A stretch of 64,000 nucleotides of DNA, taken from NCBI RefSeq assembly GCF_018612875.1, contig NZ_JAGGRI010000005.1, positions 1 through 64,000 of the forward strand, written 5' to 3'. Both the position numbers and the translations under genes were made by a program. The DNA is from Lysobacter sp. ISL-50 (GTDB lineage: Bacteria; Pseudomonadota; Gammaproteobacteria; Xanthomonadales; Xanthomonadaceae). The notes beneath the pieces are model-generated. The model was given only the letters and a program-made list of their open reading frames with translations. It had not been told where the DNA came from and ran no database searches. Every line of letters begins with the position of its first letter. The first letter of the stretch is position 1. This document shows positions 6,631-15,761 of this stretch, piece after piece.

Positions 6631-9231
6631 TCACTGCCGCTTGCAGTCGACCACCTGTTCGGCATCGGTGCCGTAGGCGACTTCGTGCAGCGTGATCGAA
6701 GTTCCCTTCGACGCCTGCAGACCGAACGGCACCTCCAGCTTGCCCATCTCGGCGCCGGCCGCGCGCACGCACTTGAACGGAATGCCGATGCGCTGCCACT
6801 GCCCGCGCGGCAGGCCGCGCAGGATATCGCCGAGCGGCATCTTCGCTTCGCACTTGGGACCGGTGCATACGGCGATCAGATTGGTATCGCCGGCGCCGAC
6901 CGCATCGACCTTGAGCGTGATCAACAACTGCACGTCGCCGTTGGTTTCGCGCACCAGTTCCATCGGCGCATCGGCGACCCACTCCACGCGCGCATCGCCC
7001 TTCCAATCCACGCGCCAGGCATCTTCCTGCGCCTTGTAATCCACCGCCGACACCGTCACCGCACCGTCGGCGGTGGCCAGCGGCGGCTTGATCGCATCGG
7101 CGCGCTTGCCCTGCGAATCCACGCGCAGCTTCCAACCGCGCGGCAACGCGCCGCGGCCGAGGAACTGCATCGCGCGCTGATCGATATCGGCCGTGCCCGG
7201 ATCTTCCGCGAGCGCGCCGACCTGGCCCGGCTTGGCGTAGCTCAAGCCATAACCGAAGGCGAACTGCGGCGAATAGTCCTTGTCGCCGACGTTGGCGATC
7301 TGCACCGCCGTGCGCGGCCACGAATACGACAGCTTGCCCTTGAAGTCGTGAGCGACGCCGCCGGCGCCGTTGCGCAGCAGCACATCGGCGATGCCGCCGC
7401 CTTCCGAACCCGGCAGCCACGCGGCGACGAACGCGTCGGAGGCGTTGATCTCGCGATTGACCCACAACGGCCGCCCGGACAGGAACACGCTCACCACCGG
7501 GATGCCCTCGGCCTTGAGCCGCTTGATCGTTTCCAGCTCCGGATTGCGCGTCGGCCGGAACGTCACCGTGCGCAGATCGCCCTGAAATTCGGCATACGGA
7601 TCTTCACCATAGACGAAGATCGCCACGTCCGGCTTGGTCTTGTACTTGCCGTCCGCGGCCAGCTCGGCCTGTCCGCCGGCGGCCTGGATCTGCTCGCGCA
7701 ATCCGCTCCAGATCGACTGCGCATGCGGGAAATCGCTGGCTTTCAGCCCGGTGCCCTGCCAGTTCAAGGTCCAGCCGCCGGACTGCTTGGGCAGGTTGTC
7801 GGCGCCGTCGCCAAGCACCAGCACGCGCGCCTTGGGCGAAATCGGCAGCACGCCGCTGTCGTTCTTCAACAGCACCAGCGACTCGCGCACGGCCTGGCGC
7901 GCGATCGCGCGATGCTCGGCGCTGCCGAGCAATTCGAACTTGCCGCCGAGCGGGCGCTGCGACGGCGCGCCGGCTTCGAATAGCCCCAAGCGCAGCTTCA
8001 CCCGCAGGATGCGGGTGACCGCGTCGTCCAGGCGCGCCATCGAAATCTCGCCGCTTTTGACCTGCTTGAGCGCGTTGTCGTAGTAACCGCGCCAACTGTC
8101 GGGCGCCATCAGCATGTCCACGCCGGCGTTGAACGCGGCCGCGCAATTGTCGTTGCTGCAACCGGTCAGCTGGCCGTGCGCGTTCCAGTCGCCGACCACG
8201 AATCCGTCGAAGCCCATGCGCTGCTTGAGTACACCGGTCAGCAAAGCCTGGTTGCCGTGCATCTTCTGGCCCTGCCAACTGGAGAACGAGGCCATCACCG
8301 TCTGCGCGCCGGCCTTCAATGCCGGCGGATAGCCGGCGCCGTGGATGTCGCGCAGTTCCTGCTCGCTGATTTTCGCATCGCCCTGGTCGCGGCCTTCGAA
8401 GGTGCCGCCGTCGGCGAGGAAGTGCTTGGCCGAGGCGATCACATGGCTGCCGTCGAGGAACTGCCTGGTCCCGATCTTGCCCTGCAGGCCCTCGATCGCG
8501 GCGGCGGCATAGCTGGCGACCACCCGCGGGTCCTCGGAATACCCTTCATACGTGCGGCCCCAGCGATCGTCGCGCGGCACCGTCAGGGTCGGCGCGAAGG
8601 TCCACTCCATGCCGGTGGTGCGCACCTCGGCCGCGGTCGCCGCGCCGATCCGCCGGATCAACTCGGGATTGCGCGTGGCGCCCAGGCCGATGTTGTGCGG
8701 GAACAAGGTCGCGCCGATCAGGTTGTTGTGGCCGTGCACCGCGTCGATGCCGAAGATGATCGGCACGGCGACCTTGCCGTCGCTGTCGTCCATCGAGGCT
8801 TTGTAGAATTTGTCCGCGACATCCAGCCATTCCTGCGGCGCCGCGGCGTAATTGCCGCCCGGCTCGGAGATGCCGCCGGGCTCGGAATTGCCGCCCGCCA
8901 GCACCGAGCCGATGTGGTACTTGCGCACGTCGTCGGGCGTGGCGCTGTTGATGTCGGCCTGGACGATCTGGCCGACCTTCTCTTCCACGCTCATCTTCGC
9001 CAGCAGCTGCGCGATGCGTTTTTCCAGGCGGGCGTCGCGCGCGATCGGCGGTTTCAGGCCAGCCCAATGCGCCGGGTCCACGGTCGCCGCGGCCGCCGGC
9101 GCCCCGTCGGCCGCCGCCAGCCCGGGCAGCAGGGCCAGCGCCAACGCGCAGACCAGCCGCCGGCGCCGGGGATATCGCGATTGGGTCGGAAGAATCGCTG
9201 CGCGCTGGTGTGCGCTAAGCTCTGCGTTCAT
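6631..9231 (-). CDS. Secreted glycoside hydrolase family 3 beta-glucosidase / glucan 1,4-beta-glucosidase
   Basis: 866 residues from ATG 9231, chosen because AGGAG lies 6 bases upstream and the N-terminus then forms a signal peptide (RRRRLVCALALALLPGLAAA). GH3 N-terminal TIM-barrel and C-terminal alpha/beta domains are present: IIFGIDAVHGHNN, GMEWTFAPTLTVPRD, KHFLADGG, and the nucleophile Asp348 in GFVVGDWNAHG. After the GH3 core (to about residue 660) an extra C-terminal region of about 200 residues resembles the carbohydrate-binding-like domain of ExoP-type 1,4-beta-glucan glucohydrolases. It would release glucose from cello-oligosaccharides in the periplasm or outside. It is divergent from a LacI regulator, with a 133-base shared promoter region. 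Confidence 0.92.
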   Translation of the reverse strand: MNAELSAHQRAAILPTQSRYPRRRRLVCALALALLPGLAAADGAPAAAATVDPAHWAGLKPPIARDARLEKRIAQLLAKMSVEEKVGQIVQADINSATPDDVRKYHIGSVLAGGNSEPGGISEPGGNYAAAPQEWLDVADKFYKASMDDSDGKVAVPIIFGIDAVHGHNNLIGATLFPHNIGLGATRNPELIRRIGAATAAEVRTTGMEWTFAPTLTVPRDDRWGRTYEGYSEDPRVVASYAAAAIEGLQGKIGTRQFLDGSHVIASAKHFLADGGTFEGRDQGDAKISEQELRDIHGAGYPPALKAGAQTVMASFSSWQGQKMHGNQALLTGVLKQRMGFDGFVVGDWNAHGQLTGCSNDNCAAAFNAGVDMLMAPDSWRGYYDNALKQVKSGEISMARLDDAVTRILRVKLRLGLFEAGAPSQRPLGGKFELLGSAEHRAIARQAVRESLVLLKNDSGVLPISPKARVLVLGDGADNLPKQSGGWTLNWQGTGLKASDFPHAQSIWSGLREQIQAAGGQAELAADGKYKTKPDVAIFVYGEDPYAEFQGDLRTVTFRPTRNPELETIKRLKAEGIPVVSVFLSGRPLWVNREINASDAFVAAWLPGSEGGGIADVLLRNGAGGVAHDFKGKLSYSWPRTAVQIANVGDKDYSPQFAFGYGLSYAKPGQVGALAEDPGTADIDQRAMQFLGRGALPRGWKLRVDSQGKRADAIKPPLATADGAVTVSAVDYKAQEDAWRVDWKGDARVEWVADAPMELVRETNGDVQLLITLKVDAVGAGDTNLIAVCTGPKCEAKMPLGDILRGLPRGQWQRIGIPFKCVRAAGAEMGKLEVPFGLQASKGTSITLHEVAYGTDAEQVVDCKRQ

Positions 9232-9364
9232 GCACTGCTCCTGGTGGCCTGAAAACGACGCGCGGCTTGCGCATGAAAATAGCGAAAGCCGGGCGAAATG
9301 GATGAGTATTGGCCGCGCGTTCTGGCAAAATACGCGTAACGCGCGGCAAGGGAAACGACCGGTT

Positions 9365-10390
9365 ATGCGGGTTCGCATCGAAGATGTGGCGGAAGCGGCG
9401 GGCGTGTCGATGAAGACCGTCTCGCGCGTGCTCAATCAAGAGCCCAACGTCAGCGAGGACACGCGCAAGCGCGTGGAAGCCGCCGCGCGCAAGCTGCAAT
9501 ACCGGCCCAATCCGTCGGCGCGCAGCCTCGCCGGACAGCGCTCGTTCCTGGTCGCGCTGCTGTACGACAACCCGTCCAGCAACTACCTGATGGAAGTGCA
9601 GGCGGGCATGCTCGATGCCTGCATCGCCCAGCACTACAACCTGATGCTGGCGCCGGTCACCTACGGCGAGCGCAAGTTCCTCGCCCACGTGGACGAGATC
9701 ATCCAGCACTCGCGCGCCGACGGCCTGGTGCTGACGCCGCCGCTCACCGACCATCCCGGCCTGATGAAGCGCCTGGGCCAGCTCGGCATTCCCTACGCCA
9801 ACATCTCGCCGAAGCTGCGCGGCGGGCGCATCGGCGTGGTGCTCGACGAAGAACGCGCGGTGCGCGAGATGATGGCGCACCTGGTCTCGCTCGGACATCG
9901 GCGCATCGCCCACATCAAGGGCCATCCCGAGCACGGCGCCAGCCAGTGGCGCTTGAACGGTTACCGCGACGGCCTGGCCGCGGCCGGCATTGAGTTCGAT
10001 CCGGAGCTGGTGGTGGAAGGCGATTTCCATTACGACACCGGCGCGATCTGCGCCCAGCGCCTGCTGCTCATGGACAACCCGCCGACCGCGATCTTCGCCG
10101 CCAACGACGACATGGCCGCCGGCACCATCCGCACCGCCAGCGAGATGGGCCTGTCGATTCCCGGCGACGTGTCGGTGTGCGGCTTCGACGACACGCCGAT
10201 CTCGCGGCAGATTTATCCGCCGCTGACCACGGTGCGCCAGCCCACCCGCGAAATGGGCCGGCTGGCCACCAATGAATTGTTCAAGCGGATCAAGGCGCCC
10301 GACGGCGGCCAGATGATCACCGCCGGCTACGAGCTGCAGCTGCGCCAGTCCACCGGGCCGATCGACAAGGGCCGCGCGCGACGGCGCTGA
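9365..10390 (+). CDS. LacI-family transcriptional regulator
   Basis: 341 residues from ATG 9365. The N-terminal HTH is typical LacI (VAEAAGVSMKTVSRVLN, then YRPNPSARSLAG for the hinge helix). The rest is a periplasmic-binding-protein-like effector domain (AIFAANDDMAAGTI, VSVCGFDDTPIS, TTVRQP). It lies divergent to the GH3 glucosidase and beside a sugar symporter and a TonB receptor, so it is the likely local repressor of a beta-glucoside or cello-oligosaccharide locus. No obvious TGACA-type operator was seen in its own divergent promoter region, while one is present before the TonB receptor at 15245. A longer open frame starting at 8852 overlaps the GH3 gene and is rejected. Confidence 0.93.
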   Translation: MRVRIEDVAEAAGVSMKTVSRVLNQEPNVSEDTRKRVEAAARKLQYRPNPSARSLAGQRSFLVALLYDNPSSNYLMEVQAGMLDACIAQHYNLMLAPVTYGERKFLAHVDEIIQHSRADGLVLTPPLTDHPGLMKRLGQLGIPYANISPKLRGGRIGVVLDEERAVREMMAHLVSLGHRRIAHIKGHPEHGASQWRLNGYRDGLAAAGIEFDPELVVEGDFHYDTGAICAQRLLLMDNPPTAIFAANDDMAAGTIRTASEMGLSIPGDVSVCGFDDTPISRQIYPPLTTVRQPTREMGRLATNELFKRIKAPDGGQMITAGYELQLRQSTGPIDKGRARRR

Positions 10391-10409
10391 CATCGCCCGG
10401 GTCGGATGC

Positions 10410-10435
10410 GAGTCCGACGCCGCGGCGTCGGACTC
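10410..10435. terminator. Perfect 26-base palindrome after the LacI gene
   Basis: A self-complementary 13+13 base sequence (GAGTCCGACGCCG followed by its reverse complement) lies 20 bases after the LacI stop codon and 80 bases from the stop of the convergent symporter gene. There is no U-run, so it is a candidate bidirectional hairpin rather than a classic terminator. Confidence 0.6.
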
Positions 10436-10515
10436 GATCGCAATCGCACCGGTTCGCGCGCGCGCCACGCCCTCACGCAAGACGCGCGAAGCCTGGACGG
10501 TGCGCGTCCCCGCCG

Positions 10516-12078
10516 TCACCAGAACAGCGCGTACAGCGCGATCAGGATCGCGACCACGGCGATCGCGGCGACATTGAACGAAGGCGTGGTGGCGTAGCTG
10601 ACGCCATCGTTGTGGATGCGGTCCTGGCCGGCGCCGGAGCGCGTCGTCAGCGACACGATCACCGCCAGCGCGGCGGCCAGCACGAACACCACACCGACGC
10701 GATTGACGAAGGCAAGCTCCGGCCATGCCAGCTTCAGCGCCACCGACAGCACGAACGAACCGATCGCCGCGGCCAGCGCGCCGGCTTCGTTGGCGCGCTT
10801 CCAGAACAGACCGAACAGGAAGATCACCACGATGCCAGGGGTGAAGAAGCCGGTGTATTCCTGGATGTACTGGAAGCCCTGGTCGAAGCCGCCGATCAGC
10901 GGCCGCGCGGTCACGATGGCGATGGCGATCGCGATCGCCGCGGCGATGCGGCCTACCCGCACCAGCCGCTGTTCGCTCGCCTGCGGCCGGTACTTGGCGT
11001 AGAAATCCAGGGTGAAGATGGTCGCGACCGAATTGATCTTCGACGCCAGCGAAGCGACGATCGCCGCCACCAGCGCCGCGAACACCAGGCCGAGCACGCC
11101 GCTGGGCAGCAGCGACATCATCGCCGGGTACGCATCGTCGGAACGCTTCAGGCCCGGCGCCAGCATCACCGCGGCGATCCCAGGCAGCACGACGATGATC
11201 GGCAGGATGATCTTCAGGGCGGCGGCGAACACGATGCCCTTCTGCGCCTCGCGCAGATCCTTAGCCGCCAGCGCGCGCTGGATGATGTATTGGTTGAAGC
11301 CCCAGTAGCTCACGTGCATCACCCACAGGCCGCCGAGCAGCACGCCGATGCCGGGCAGGTCCTTGTAGTGCGGATTGTCGGGCGACAGGATCATCTTGAA
11401 ATGATCCGGGTGGGTCGCGATCAACTTGTTGAAACCGGCGATCACGCCGGCGCCGTCGCCGATCTTGCTCAGGGTCAGCCCGGCGACCAGCAGGCCGCCG
11501 AGCACCAGCAAGGTCACCTGCACGATGTCGGTCAGCGCGACCGCCTTCAGGCCGCCGTAGAGCTGATAGGCCAGCGCGAACGCGCCCAGCAAGGTCAGCG
11601 CCAGCATCTGGTCCATGCCGGTGACTTGCGACACCGCCAGCGAACCCAGCCACACGATCGAGGTGAGGTTCACGAACACGTACAGGCCGAGCCAGAACAC
11701 CGCCATCAGCGTGCGGATGCGATTGCCGTAACGCTCCTGCAGGAACTGCGGCATGGTGTAGATGCCGTTGCGCAGGAACACCGGCAGGAAGAACTTGCCG
11801 ACCACCAGCAAGGTGGCCGCCGCCATCCATTCGTAGGATGCGATCGCAAGGCCGAGCGCGTAGCCCGAGCCGGACATGCCGATGATCTGTTCGGCCGAGA
11901 TGTTGGCCGCGATCAGCGAGGCGCCGATCGCCCACCACGGCAGCGCCTTGCTCGCCAGGAAGTAGTCCTTCGCGGTTTTCTCGTGACCGGATTTTTCGCG
12001 CGAGACCCATTGCGCGAGAGCGAACACGCCGGCGAGGTAGACCAGGACGATCAGGGTGTCGAGCAAGGGAAGTTTCAT
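10516..12078 (-). CDS. Sodium/solute symporter, SSS (SGLT-like) family, probable sugar uptake
   Basis: 520 residues with about 14 hydrophobic segments. Family features include KDYFLASKALPWWAIGASLIAANISAEQIIGMSGSGYA near the N-terminus (residues about 38-75), the helix with YTMPQFLQERYG, and GGLKAVALTDIVQ in the middle; these are the SGLT/vSGLT marks. It would import glucose, galactose or a related sugar across the inner membrane with sodium. GGAG lies 4 bases before the ATG at 12078. It is flanked by the LacI regulator and the TonB receptor, completing an outer-membrane to cytoplasm uptake route with the GH3 enzyme. Confidence 0.92.
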   Translation of the reverse strand: MKLPLLDTLIVLVYLAGVFALAQWVSREKSGHEKTAKDYFLASKALPWWAIGASLIAANISAEQIIGMSGSGYALGLAIASYEWMAAATLLVVGKFFLPVFLRNGIYTMPQFLQERYGNRIRTLMAVFWLGLYVFVNLTSIVWLGSLAVSQVTGMDQMLALTLLGAFALAYQLYGGLKAVALTDIVQVTLLVLGGLLVAGLTLSKIGDGAGVIAGFNKLIATHPDHFKMILSPDNPHYKDLPGIGVLLGGLWVMHVSYWGFNQYIIQRALAAKDLREAQKGIVFAAALKIILPIIVVLPGIAAVMLAPGLKRSDDAYPAMMSLLPSGVLGLVFAALVAAIVASLASKINSVATIFTLDFYAKYRPQASEQRLVRVGRIAAAIAIAIAIVTARPLIGGFDQGFQYIQEYTGFFTPGIVVIFLFGLFWKRANEAGALAAAIGSFVLSVALKLAWPELAFVNRVGVVFVLAAALAVIVSLTTRSGAGQDRIHNDGVSYATTPSFNVAAIAVVAILIALYALFW

Positions 12079-12575
12079 GGAGCTCCGCTGGGTCTGGGCG
12101 GGATTGAGGGATGGTTGCTCGTTCGGCTTGCTTTGTTGCTGGTGTGTTGCTGCTGGCGGCTTGTTGTCTGCGTGTTACTGCTTGTGTGCTGTTGCTTGTG
12201 TGCTGTTGCCGTGTGATGTCGCCTACGTCTCAGCCGCGCGCATCTTTCCTACCGTCATTCCCGCGAACGCGGGAATCCAGGGCCTTTCGTGCGAGAACCT
12301 TTGAAGTCGCTGGATGTTCGGCTCCGCCGAAGTAAAGCGGAGCCCGCGTTCGCGGGAATGACGGTATGGAGAGATGGCGCTGAAGTCTCTGGATTCCCGC
12401 CTTCGCGGGAATGACGGCGTGAGGGAAGCGTCGCGCAAAAACGCAACGCCGCCGTCCTCACTCGATAGCCACGTGCATCTACCGCCCAAGACACCCCGCA
12501 GCCCCGGCCCCACGCACCGTGGGGGTACGCGCGCGGAAGCCGGAGCGGCGAGGTTGGGACGCGGCGACGCCGTCA
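12079..12575. repeat. Intergenic repeats: T/G-rich simple tract, then REP-like palindromes
   Basis: No gene is seen in this 497-base gap. From 12115 to 12225 there is a low-complexity TTGCTGT-rich tract. From 12253 to 12416 there are three palindromes of the form ATTCCCGCGAACGCGGGAAT, the first in one orientation and the other two inverted. They are linked by spacers containing GCTCCGCCGAAGTAAAGCGG and GGCGCTGAAGTCTCTGG. The same family forms the large array at 52846-53222 and a copy at 57139-57312. Confidence 0.8.
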
Positions 12576-15245
12576 TCAGAAGTTCCAGCGCACCCGCACG
12601 CCGTAGCTGCGCGCGTCGTTGAGGAAGCGCGTGTTCACGCCCGAGCCCACCAGCGCCTTCTGCGATACGTCCTTGTTCGTCAGGTTGCTGCCCCACGCCT
12701 CCACCCGCCAGGCGCCGCTGAGCGAGCTGAAACCGATGCCGGCGTTGACCTGGGTGAAGCCCTTCTGCTTGTCGGGGAAACCGGCGGTGGTCGCATCCTC
12801 GACCCGCGCCACCGCGCCGGACGCGTCGCGCAGGAAGGTCACGTCGCGGTCGTTGTACTGGGTCAGGAAGAACGAGGAGCGATGCGCGGCCAGGATCTGC
12901 CAGTCGAAGGTGCCGCGGCTGAAATCGATCGCCTGCTGCAGGCGCGCGTTGAAGGTGAACTCCGACGACAGCGGCAACTCGTTGCCGGTCAGGTCGATCT
13001 GCGAGGTGATGCCGCCGTTGCCGAAATCCTGGCTGCGCACGTCGGCGACCATGCCCTGCTTGATCTGCGTCTTCAGGTACAAAGCGTTGAGGTCGAGGGT
13101 GAACCCCGCGCCCAGGCGCAGCCGGCTCTCGGCCTCGATGCCGTACAGCTCGGACTTGCCGACATTGCGGTTGACCAGGGCGAAACCGTTCGGCCTGCCG
13201 TCCGGGTCGAACGCGATCGTGGTCAGGTCCTGGAACACCTGATCCTGGTAGTCGTAATAGAAACCGCTGACGTTGAAGGTCGAAGTGCGGCCGAAGAATT
13301 CGAACGAGTTCTTCGAACCGATCTCCAGCGCCGTCAGTTCTTCCGGCTTGTAGGTTTCCGGAATGACGTTGACGTCGAAGCTGTCGTTGAAGCCGCCGGC
13401 CTTGTGGCCGGTGGAGACGGTCGCGTACAGCAGGTTGCGATCGCTCAGGTCGTACTCGAAGCCCAGGCGCCAGTCGAGGAAATCGAATGCGCTCGAACCG
13501 TGCTGCTCGGAAGGAATGCCGAGTGAGATGAAGCTGTGCTGGCCGTTGGCCGGGCAGTTGACGGTGTTGCCGCCGATGTCGGGCCGGTCGATGCAGGTGC
13601 CGTTCGGACGGCTGCCATCGACGATGCCCTGCAACTGCTGCTGCATGGTGTCGCGCGCGCCGGCGCGCAGGATGCCGTCCAGCAGATAGCGCGCCTTGTC
13701 GGCGTCGGTGACCAGACCGGTGGTGTGGAAGCTGGGGCGATTGAGCAAGCTCGGCATGAAGCCTTCCGTGCCCAGGCGGGTCTGGAACACGCCGCCGTCG
13801 CCGCCCAGGCCGATGGCCCAGTTGCCGCCGATGCCGTCGCGCGACTTGCGCTCGTCGGTGTAGCGCAGGCCGCCCTTGACGCGCAGGCGATCGTTGACGT
13901 CGAAGGTGCCGTCGCCGAACACCGCCCACGACTTGCCGTCGACATCGGGCATGGTGAATTCGGTGCCCGAGTAGAACGCGCCCTTGTCGGCCAGCGCCAT
14001 GAAGCCGACCTGCTGCTTCTCATGGAAGTAGAAGCCGCCGGTGGTCCAGCGAAAGCGCGCGTCGTCGTCGGACGACAGGCGCAATTCGTGGGTCTGCGAT
14101 TGCGAACGCGCCTGCAGATAGTTGGTGCCGAAGTTGTCGTAGTCGATGCCGCCCCAGGTCGCCGGCTGGCCCGGCGGGCGCTCGCGCAGGTCGCGGCCCG
14201 GCCAGGTGTTGCCGTCGGCGGCGGAGTTGATCTGGAAGTAGTCGACGTCGCGATAGCTGCCGTTGTATTCCAGGTTCACGCCGCCGAAGTCGTAGCGCAC
14301 CGTGCCCTGGAAACCCCACAGCTTGTTATCGACCTTGCCCTGCACGCCGCGATACACGACCGCGCGCATGTCGATGTCGTCGGGTTGGAAGCCGGCCCTG
14401 GCCGCTTCGAACACGCCCGCGCCCGGATAGCCGGTGCCCAACTCGCGGCCGACGTCGAGCATGGCGAACACCGACAGCTTGTCGTCGGGCTCGTACAGGA
14501 ACGACAAGCGCCCGGCGCTGTCGTCCTGGATGCCGGCCGACTGGATGTGTTGCCACAGGCCGGCGTTCTTGAAGCCGGCTTCCTTCTCGACGTGATAGCC
14601 GGCGAAGCGCAACGCGGCGTATTCGCCCAGCGGGAAATTCACCGCGGTCTCGTAGCCCTTCTGGTCGCGATTGCCGACCTCGCCCTGCACATAGCCGCTG
14701 AAATCGCCGCCCAGCTCGGGCTTCTTGGTGATGATGTTGAGCGTGCCGGCCAGCGCGTTGCGGCCGCGCAGGGTGCCTTGCGGGCCCTTGTTGATCTCCA
14801 CGCGTTCCAGGTCGTAGAACATCGCGCCCAGGCCGCGCGGACGCGGGATGTAGGCGCCGTTGACGTGCGGCGCGGCGCCCGGATCGCCGAGTTCGGTGTT
14901 GTTCGACGAGCCCACGCCGCGAATGAAGACTTCGGTCGCGCCTTCCTGGTTGGCGATGCTCAGGCCCGGCACGGCGACCTGGATCTGGCGCAGTTCGTTG
15001 TTGATGCCCAGGCCGCGCAGATCGTCCTGCGACAGGGCCTGCGCGGTGCCGGCGAATTTCTGCAGACTCTGCGCGCGGCGTTCGACGGTGACGATCACCG
15101 AATCCAGATCGGTCGCGTCCTTGCCCGCGGCCGCCTCGCGCGCGGGCGCGTCGGCGGGCGCGGCGTCCTGCGCGGCGGCGTTGCTGGCGATCAGTGCGGC
15201 AAAGACGGCAAGGCTCAAACTCGAACAGCGGTTACGCACGGTCAT
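12576..15245 (-). CDS. TonB-dependent outer-membrane receptor of the sugar locus
   Basis: 889 residues from ATG 15245 with a GGAGGGG ribosome site. The signal peptide ends near ASNAAAQ. A TonB-box-like DLDSVIVT is at about residue 45. The plug domain follows (SQDDLRGLGINNELRQ, VFIRGVGSS, GPQGTLRGRNALAGTLNIIT), then a beta-barrel ending in the aromatic terminus VRVRWNF. Substrate cannot be read from sequence. Co-location with a LacI regulator, GH3 enzyme and sugar symporter suggests an oligosaccharide rather than iron. A perfect LacI-type palindrome lies 122 bases upstream (15367-15382). A longer frame to 15581 lacks a signal peptide at its start and is rejected. Confidence 0.92.
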   Translation of the reverse strand: MTVRNRCSSLSLAVFAALIASNAAAQDAAPADAPAREAAAGKDATDLDSVIVTVERRAQSLQKFAGTAQALSQDDLRGLGINNELRQIQVAVPGLSIANQEGATEVFIRGVGSSNNTELGDPGAAPHVNGAYIPRPRGLGAMFYDLERVEINKGPQGTLRGRNALAGTLNIITKKPELGGDFSGYVQGEVGNRDQKGYETAVNFPLGEYAALRFAGYHVEKEAGFKNAGLWQHIQSAGIQDDSAGRLSFLYEPDDKLSVFAMLDVGRELGTGYPGAGVFEAARAGFQPDDIDMRAVVYRGVQGKVDNKLWGFQGTVRYDFGGVNLEYNGSYRDVDYFQINSAADGNTWPGRDLRERPPGQPATWGGIDYDNFGTNYLQARSQSQTHELRLSSDDDARFRWTTGGFYFHEKQQVGFMALADKGAFYSGTEFTMPDVDGKSWAVFGDGTFDVNDRLRVKGGLRYTDERKSRDGIGGNWAIGLGGDGGVFQTRLGTEGFMPSLLNRPSFHTTGLVTDADKARYLLDGILRAGARDTMQQQLQGIVDGSRPNGTCIDRPDIGGNTVNCPANGQHSFISLGIPSEQHGSSAFDFLDWRLGFEYDLSDRNLLYATVSTGHKAGGFNDSFDVNVIPETYKPEELTALEIGSKNSFEFFGRTSTFNVSGFYYDYQDQVFQDLTTIAFDPDGRPNGFALVNRNVGKSELYGIEAESRLRLGAGFTLDLNALYLKTQIKQGMVADVRSQDFGNGGITSQIDLTGNELPLSSEFTFNARLQQAIDFSRGTFDWQILAAHRSSFFLTQYNDRDVTFLRDASGAVARVEDATTAGFPDKQKGFTQVNAGIGFSSLSGAWRVEAWGSNLTNKDVSQKALVGSGVNTRFLNDARSYGVRVRWNF

Positions 15246-15366
15246 CAGAACATCCCCTCCCCGGGGTCGGCTTCGCGGCCGATCATGTTGTGGGTGTCGC
15301 GGCCATCCGGCGCTCACGCTTCGCGCGGAAGCCGGCCGGTGGTGCGGGACAGCTTGTAGCGCGGCC

Positions 15367-15382
15367 ATGACAGCGCTGTCAA
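15367..15382. promoter_or_regulatory. LacI-type operator upstream of the TonB receptor gene
   Basis: ATGACAGCGCTGTCAA contains a perfect 14-base palindrome TGACAGCGCTGTCA with the central CG typical of LacI-family operators. It lies 122 bases before the TonB receptor start. It shares the TGACANCGNTGTCA pattern with the operator at 35083-35098 in the amino-sugar locus. Confidence 0.7.
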
Positions 15383-15668
15383 CAGAACGGACAGCATGCG
15401 GCAATGCAGCATGGGCGCGCGCGACAACCGTCGTTGCGGCAGCGCGCGCGCCGTGGTCCGGCGGTTGCGTGATGCGAATCACGCGCACAGCCCGTTCATG
15501 CACGCGTTGCGCGCATTCGCCGCTTCGATGAAGGCGGCAGGTGTAGACCAAAGTCGCGCCCGCGCGTACGTGCGGGCGCACGCGAGAGAGTTCCGATCGG
15601 GCCGCGGATTGCGCGATGCATCACGGCCGGTGCGCCCTCTGTCGGCGCAAGCGCGGCGGCGCAACGAA

Positions 15669-15692
15669 GAACCCCGGCCGAAGCCGGGGTTC
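15669..15692 (-). terminator. Hairpin downstream of the subtilase gene
   Basis: A 10-base stem (GAACCCCGGC and its complement) with a 4-base loop lies 70 bases after the protease stop codon. The following bases on the minus strand are TTCTTCG, only weakly U-rich. The rest of the gap between the receptor start (15245) and the protease stop (15762) contains no gene. Confidence 0.6.
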
Positions 15693-15761
15693 AAGATCGC
15701 CCGTGCGATCGTTCGCTTCAAACGCGGCCCGGCCGTTGTCGCCGGCCGGTTCGCGCCGCGA

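Noticed and set aside
12115-12225. TTGCTGT-rich tract as a structured repeat or RNA gene
   Set aside because: Units are irregular and no stable fold or flanking signals are visible; it is treated as simple-sequence intergenic DNA.
15557-15591. GC-rich hairpin between the receptor and protease genes as a terminator or riboswitch
   Set aside because: A short GC stem is expected by chance at this composition, and it has no U-tract and no conserved aptamer features.
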